Origin: Asparagus officinalis
Lineage: Eukaryota > Streptophyta > Magnoliopsida > Asparagales > Asparagaceae
Direction: 5' to 3'
Length of the DNA: 64,000 nt
Assembly (NCBI RefSeq): GCF_001876935.1
Contig: NC_033794.1
Span: 36,749,056-36,813,055, forward strand
The translations under genes and the position numbers were made by a program. Shown here piece after piece: positions 59,291-64,000 of the stretch (its first letter is position 1; each line of letters begins with the position of its first letter). The notes below the pieces were generated by a model that saw nothing but the letters and a program-made list of their open reading frames with translations, searched no databases and was not told the DNA's origin.

Positions 59291-59490
59291 CTCTATCCCT
59301 ATTTATAGAGTATTACAATCAATAGTAGCCCTTAAATTAAACTTAATTCCTAAGTTACACAATTTTAGCTGATTCATAACTATTTACTAGGTATCGATAA
59401 TGATATCGATACTCATATCAGTACTAGTATCGATACTGGTATCGATACGATTATTGATACATGTATCAATACCCATATCGATACTTCTTT
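59291..59490 (-). promoter_or_regulatory. LTR-like promoter with a TATCGATAC palindrome cluster
   Basis: At about 59390-59485 seven or more TATCGATAC-like words occur every 10-20 bases. About 85-90 bases further on the minus strand is a TATA box (CTCTATAAATAGGG, complement of 59296-59309). The layout matches the LTR promoters elsewhere in this window, so this is probably the U3 of an unidentified minus-strand LTR. Its ends were not found. Confidence 0.5.
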
Positions 59491-59787
59491 ATATCTTGTT
59501 CCTTTGGCAAAATCTCTCTTGTATGAGCTTTCATGGGCTTCTTTATGTTAATCTTGGGCTTCAATAATGAGTGAGAGATGAGAGGTTTAAGTTCTTTTGG
59601 CTCTTATTCTTTAATTTTTTATTTCCTACAAATTTAAAAAACTTATTATTCAAAATAAGATAGATAATGTGGATATAAAAGTATAATAAAATATAATGAT
59701 CAACTCTACTGATCAATTTGAGAAGGGGAGAGCTACACTATTGACCGAGATTGTCAAAAGAGTTTAGCTGCAATAGGGGGACTCTAT

Positions 59788-60946
59788 TGTTGGGTGTTTG
59801 GTGGGAAAATTAAAAGAAGATAATTAAGAATTGAATTTGTATTATTCTCTCTAATAGACTTAGAAAATAATTAATTACAATTCTCTCGATACAACTTCTT
59901 TCTAACAGACTTAGAAAAGAAATTATAAATCTTCTCGATCGGTTTTTTGATTTACAAAAGAGAGAAGGGTCGACTGAGATCCTTCCCTTTGTTTAACCTG
60001 GGTTCTTTACGGTAGCAATGAGATACTTCCCTCGATATTAGTATCGAGTTTGCTTCTCGTTGACGATCCAACGTTTCACCTCGTTGGATTAAATTCGATA
60101 AAACTTGCGTGGCAAGTTAATCAGAACTCTTAACGAGTTTAATAACTTCGTGCGAGTTTAAACTCTATGGAAGAGTTGATTTGAACTGAAATTTGGTTAA
60201 TAAGCAAAGTACCAAAGCTTCAAAATTTCTATTGCTGAAGGATGCTCCAAGATCTTCAAGTGCCGATCTCCTTTTTCTGTTCCAAAAAAAGATCAAGGTC
60301 AGATCCCCCAAAAAGATTCGATGATACTTCAAGATCTCCAAAAAGAAAAATCCAATTTCTTAACTCTATTGAGTTTTCTGTTATTTATAGGGAGATAAGG
60401 GGTTGCAACTGACCCCTTAAACCGCTCACAAATGGGCGAAAATCCCTCAAAACGTAGGGAAAACAGTTTTGAAACCATTCAACTCATGTTTGAACAAGTC
60501 AAACACCGAAACTAGCATTCTGGGCCCGAACTCTGTGTCTTAGACCTGAAACGCAGAGTTAGGCATATGCCTAAGGCTGAAAATGCAATGGTTGTGCTGC
60601 ATTTGGAATCTGAGATGCAGAGATGAACTCTGCCTTTTGGAATTAAAGAGATTATTGACCTCTAATCTCTTTCATTAGAGTATTTGCAAAGATCGTCATT
60701 TTGTAATCTTCACCTTACCTCCTTGAAATGTGAGAGTCGTCAGATTGTAACTTTTACTATAGAGACCATTGAATCAGAGTTTTCATCGATTGTCGTGAAG
60801 ATCGTCGAATTGTAACTTTCTCGATCTACGTAAAAATCTTCTATTTGTAGCATTCATTTGTTGATGTGAAAGTCATTATATTATAACTTTTATTATTGGT
60901 GTTTAATATGGATCAGCTATCTGTAAAAATTTTTAGACAACCTATA
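59788..60946 (-). repeat. 3' LTR of element H
   Basis: The right boundary is set by the purine tract. The left boundary (TGTTGGGTG, 59788) is tentative. The minus-strand TATA (CCTATAAATAACAG, complement of about 60378-60391) follows inverted repeats at 60525-60640: AACTCTGTGT...ACGCAGAGTT, and the perfect palindrome TTAGGCATATGCCTAA (about 60558-60573). Confidence 0.65.
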
Positions 60947-61267
60947 GAACCCCCTCCAAAGTTTTTGAAAGTTCACGGCTGACTGGAACAAATTTTCAGA
61001 ATACTTTGGATCACTAAATTAATTTGAGATCTGTTGTTGAATGGTGGTTCACTATATCTGTTTTGAAGACATCGTGCACCTGATTGTAGAAATTTGTTCT
61101 AAGTCGCAGTTCTGCTTCTTGTATTTAGGGACTTCTTCGCTAGCTTCCTTGAAATCCCCTTTTGTAAAGATTAACCCCATACTCCCGACAAACATGTAGA
61201 AATAATTAAGGTAGTTCTGATCTCCTTAACCAAACAAGATAACTTTTGTGTCTTAATGATAATGAAC

Positions 61268-61935
61268 TTAGCCAAACAAGCTAAAGCCCAAGTCATCATC
61301 GTTAGATCCATTAGTAGGATCAACTTTTTCCTCTTCTTCGGCAGCAGGAATAATAACATTCTTAGTCAATGCAAATGGAACGATAGCAATAACGAATTTT
61401 CTTAGATCTTTGAGATATTCCTTCAACTTATATGAATGTGTATTCAGTATCAACAGCATCAGTAAAAAGATTTTTGTAGGTATTTATGAACACCCTACGC
61501 GCAATTGCAAGAGTTAGGTAAGAGAGAGCCAATGACAGTGAAGCAACCATAGAAACACCAACTGCAAACTTATCAATGAGGTTATTCTTAGTGAGGTTGA
61601 GCACCTTTGGGCTAAAAACAGATCTATTGTCATAAACAGAGAGAACCACAAGCCCGTATGAGAAGGACCTTATCTTAAATTTGGCCAGGAGGACAGCCTC
61701 AGAGGAATCCACTTTGTCTCATTTCTTGTTCAATTCAACTGGGGTAATGATTTTAATAGTACTCTTGTTAATCTTGGTTGGAATGTTAAGCTATTTGAAA
61801 GGATGAGTTGCAAGAAGTATCAAGTTCAATATTGTCAGCGACATCAATCATAACCTGTCTATACTCATCCAAGAGGCTGTATAACTTCTTGTTGTAAATC
61901 AGTTTCTTCTCGGCTTTCGTCACCTTGATGGCCAT
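61268..61935 (-). pseudogene. 60S acidic ribosomal protein P0 pseudogene inside element H
   Basis: Minus-strand text starts MAIKVTKAEKKLIYNKKLYSLLDEY (61935), as P0 proteins do. It then jumps over roughly 100 codons to NIPTKIN, IITPVEL, SSEAVLLAKFKIRSFSYGLVV, VFSPKVL, KFAVGVSMVASLSLALSY and the C-terminal KLKEYLKD, EEEEKV and DDDLGFSLFG end shared by ribosomal P proteins. Internal deletion, stops and a frameshift near 61440 make it dead. It is intronless where read, so it is probably a processed copy. P0 anchors the ribosomal stalk; this copy cannot. Confidence 0.88.
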
Positions 61936-62193
61936 TGCTAGCTTCTCTTAGTATCTGAGGATGTATAATAACCCCAATGGTGATGGTGATTCGATATAAG
62001 GGCCAAGACAGAGCAAATTGAAGGAGGTGCGAATTGTTTAAAACACTCAACTAAGAATGGTTGCTGCAATGCTTGTGTTGAGAGGCAAAAAACGCACAAA
62101 TAAACCCTGCATCTGAGATTTAAAGTGTAGGGTGAACTTTGCATTTAGAATTTCAACCAACACGAATACAAAGGTCGTGTTGGTAATCTGTAC

Positions 62194-62375
62194 GACCTGA
62201 TACCACCTGTTACCGTAGTTCCGGTTATTCTTCTTATTCGATCCTTGGCTAAAGCTAAATTTTGTACCGTATCGGGCCATCCTATTAGTAAGCCGATCTG
62301 GGCCGATTTATCAGATTCTGATATTCTTGATCGATTCGGTCGGATATGTAGAAATCTTTCTCATTATCACAGCTA
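62194..62375 (+). pseudogene. Plastid matK fragment (nuclear plastid DNA)
   Basis: The plus-strand frame reads RSLAKAKFCTVSGHPISKP, IWADLSDSDILDRFGRICRN and LSHYHS, which is the conserved late part of chloroplast maturase K. Only about 60 codons are present, with a divergent first dozen. It stops exactly where a TATA box begins. The fragment lies inside element H, upstream of the antisense PMD gene. Confidence 0.92.
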
Positions 62376-62376
62376 T

Positions 62377-62386
62377 CTATAAATAG
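62377..62386 (+). promoter_or_regulatory. TATA box of the antisense PMD gene in element H
   Basis: CTATAAATAG, about 120 bases before the start codon at 62506 and directly after the matK fragment. The counterpart in element C has the same spacing. Confidence 0.5.
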
Positions 62387-62586
62387 ACCACTAGGGTCAA
62401 ATCAAACGTCATTCAACTCTTTCATTTTTCCAAAGCTTTTAACAAAAAAAAATTCATTTAATTTCTCATCTGAGCATTGTTCATCTTCTCCAATTGTCAG
62501 CAACAATGACACCAAGAAGAAGACTACCTCGAAATCCAAAATAGTCATTGCCGCGGCTCAGAAACTATCTTCAGTTTCGACTGCCG

Positions 62587-62600
62587 NNNNNNNNNNNNNN
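62587..62600. other. Assembly gap (14 N)
   Basis: A short run of N inside exon 1 of the PMD gene of element H. Confidence 1.
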
Positions 62601-62726
62601 GGGTACATCGTCGCCACAAGTTGCTTCCATCGGTGGTGAGTACCGACCTTCATGGCTGTAAAACTTACTTCGACAAGGTATGATCTCTAAACAATGAGGA
62701 AACTTGTTCTGATGTTATAATGTAGA

Positions 62727-63020
62727 ATTCGACTTCTGCGTTTAATTTTTCAAAATGTAGGGTTTGAATTCTACATTTGATTTTTGAAACACAGGGTTTA
62801 AACTTTGCGTTTGATTTTTTGAAACGTAAGGTTCGAACTCTGCGTTTGATTTTTTAAAATGTAGGATTTAAACTCTACGTAGGGTTTGAAGTCTTCATTT
62901 GATTTTTATTTTTTTTAAACACAACGTTTGAACTCTGCATTTAATTTTTTGAAATGCAGGGTTTGAACTCTGCATTTGATTTTTTGAAACGCAGGGTTTG
63001 AACTCTATGTTTGATTTTTG
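62727..63020. repeat. Tandem repeat of about 39 bp in intron 1 of the H PMD gene
   Basis: About eight diverged copies of a unit reading AACGCAGGGTTTGAACTCTG then CGTTTGATTTTTTG. Each unit holds an imperfect inverted repeat (AACGCAG...CTGCGTT). The same AACTCTGCGT/ACGCAGAGTT word is in H's LTR at 60525-60640. Confidence 0.85.
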
Positions 63021-63718
63021 ATTTTTTTTAGGTTCTATGCTAACTAATTATTTCTTCTATTTGTAATGTGCTATTCTAATAAGCCTCTTTCCTTTCGTTA
63101 CTATTTTGGGCATGAAGGTGGCGTGGACTACAACATGACATTCAACCTACGTCGAGAACTTCCCATCTTCAAAGATAATGACAAGGAGTGTGTGGATACC
63201 ATTACTCAAGCCTCTCTAGCGACTCTCAGGATCCTAGTTACAGATGCCCAATTTGAAAACATAGACAACAAAAAGTTTAACAAACCGACATTTCTGTTTG
63301 GAGACTCTGTTGAGATTGAGAAGGCTATCATGTATGACGGGGATTATAAATGGTTGAGGAAGGGGGAAGATCGCCATCTCTTTCTACCCAACATAGAGAG
63401 GATGTTCCCTTTCTCATACTATCAATGTGCTTCCACTCCAAGGCGCATGCATTGGGATCTTCTCAAGGACCAGGACGGAGTCGTAGTTGGCACTCTAACT
63501 TTTATGGCGTCCGCACTGTAGGTTACAACCGACAAGTGTTTGCTCTGGCCCCATGCCTATTTTCAAGAGAATACCCCATTGGTGAAGTAGCTAGCCCGAC
63601 TAACACCTTCATCCGAAGATTTATGGCAGTGAAAGGCGAATTACCTTCATAGCTATTTAGGTCTTCTGGCTAGGTACATTCTACAAAAGCAAGATGGTGG
63701 ACCCGGATGACAGAATTT

Positions 63719-63856
63719 GTTTTGAATGAGTTGGAAGCACCGTTAACTAGATCTGGACTTGGTTGTCCTGTAATGGCTACTAGATATGTTTTGAATGAGT
63801 TGGAAGCACCGTTAACTAGATCTGGACTTGGTTGTCCTGTAATGGCTACTAGATAT
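63719..63856. repeat. 69-bp in-frame tandem duplication in the H PMD gene
   Basis: 63719-63787 is repeated exactly at 63788-63856. The length is 23 codons, covering the VLNELEAPLTRSGLGCP part of the PMD. Confidence 0.95.
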
Positions 63857-64000
63857 GGAATTGCTCAGAACCATTATAACTTTTTTGTAATATTAGAGTG
63901 GTATAATCCGGAGACATGTACTTTCTTCACTCTAGTTGGAAAGTTGGGATTTGTTATCCATGAGATGTATGACATCTCTGGTCTTCCTTTTGGGGATCTA

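Larger units (their letters stand above)
59788..64000 (-). mobile_element. Element H: second Tat-lineage retrotransposon, minus orientation, cut by window end
   Basis: The complement of 60946-60962 reads CTTTGGAGGGGG-TTC then TATAGG..., matching the purine tract and LTR start of element C (CTTTGGAGGGGG-TATC then TGTAGG). The LTR spans 59788 (tentative) to 60946. Beyond it lie a P0 copy, a matK piece and an antisense PMD gene on the plus strand, in the same relative place and orientation as in C. Its pol and 5' LTR would lie to the right of the window. Confidence 0.75.
62506..64000 (+). pseudogene. Antisense PMD gene of element H (5' part, broken)
   Basis: Exon 1 (62506-62635) starts MTPRRRLPRNPK, like MSPRRPRLHRSR in C, then hits TAG at 62542-62544; it ends at a GTGAGT donor as in C. 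Exon 2 begins at about 63032-63060. Matches to C's PMD: LRILVTDAQF / LRQLITDAPF, TFLFGDS / SFLFGDH, RRMHWDLLKDQD / RQMSWHLTKDAD, and KLGFVIHEMYDISGLPFGD / ELGLALLEMHQVSGLPMGD. A frameshift lies near 63515 and a stop at 63650. It runs off the window. A 14-N gap lies in exon 1. Confidence 0.75.

Noticed and set aside
61268..61935. Functional ribosomal protein P0 gene
   Set aside because: About 100 codons are missing, and there are stops and a frameshift.

Overview
The window is nuclear DNA of a flowering plant. It carries one end of an AGAMOUS-clade MADS-box gene (minus strand, roughly 1-2.8 kb). Almost everything after about 4.7 kb is transposable elements nested inside each other. The species cannot be named from the sequence. 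Two N gaps are present (11628-11797 and 62587-62600).

Layout. 1-2347 is probably the long second intron of the MADS gene. The MADS exon is 2348-2568, a 5' leader exon ends at 2698, and the promoter side has long GA/CT tracts. From about 4740 a Copia-type element (E) begins, and its LTR is split by a Copia element (D, 4954-51605, target duplication AGTTG). D's integrase gene was broken twice: by a Tat-type solo LTR (G, 7316-13011, duplication GACTA), which itself received a CACTA DNA transposon (7384-12090, duplication GCC), and by a 36-kb block. That block is a gag-only LTR element (A, 13430-49286). A contains a solo LTR of its own family (14629-16809), a second gag-only element in reverse (B, 17014-23801, duplication AAACT) and a 19.8-kb Tat-lineage Gypsy element (C, 25758-45529, duplication CTAAA). 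After D the remains of E continue, interrupted by another solo LTR (F, 53981-55833, duplication ATATT). From about 59.8 kb a second Tat-lineage element (H) starts in minus orientation and runs off the window.

Element C carries ORF1, gag, protease, a G-patch-like segment, reverse transcriptase, two RNase H domains (native plus the second type known from the Tat lineage) and integrase. Its polymerase is dead because a piece of the RT is deleted. On the opposite strand, between integrase and the 3' LTR, it carries what looks like a full nine-exon gene (37067-42398) whose product has a plant mobile domain (PMD) followed by acidic and coiled-coil parts. All its introns fall in phase 1. H carries a clear homologue at the same place and relative orientation (62506 onward).

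The most interesting signal is a set of short palindromes. Almost every LTR here has a cluster of element-specific inverted repeats some tens to about 250 bp upstream of its TATA box: GTCGAC types in D, A, B and F; CATCGATGG types in E; GAGACACC-N4-GGTGTCTC in C; a GAGCCA-type analogue in G; AACTCTGCGT types in H. In both Tat elements the LTR palindrome recurs next to the antisense PMD gene. This suggests an element-specific recognition system, which is an inference from the arrangement. H also holds a broken ribosomal protein P0 copy and a piece of plastid matK just upstream of the antisense promoter.
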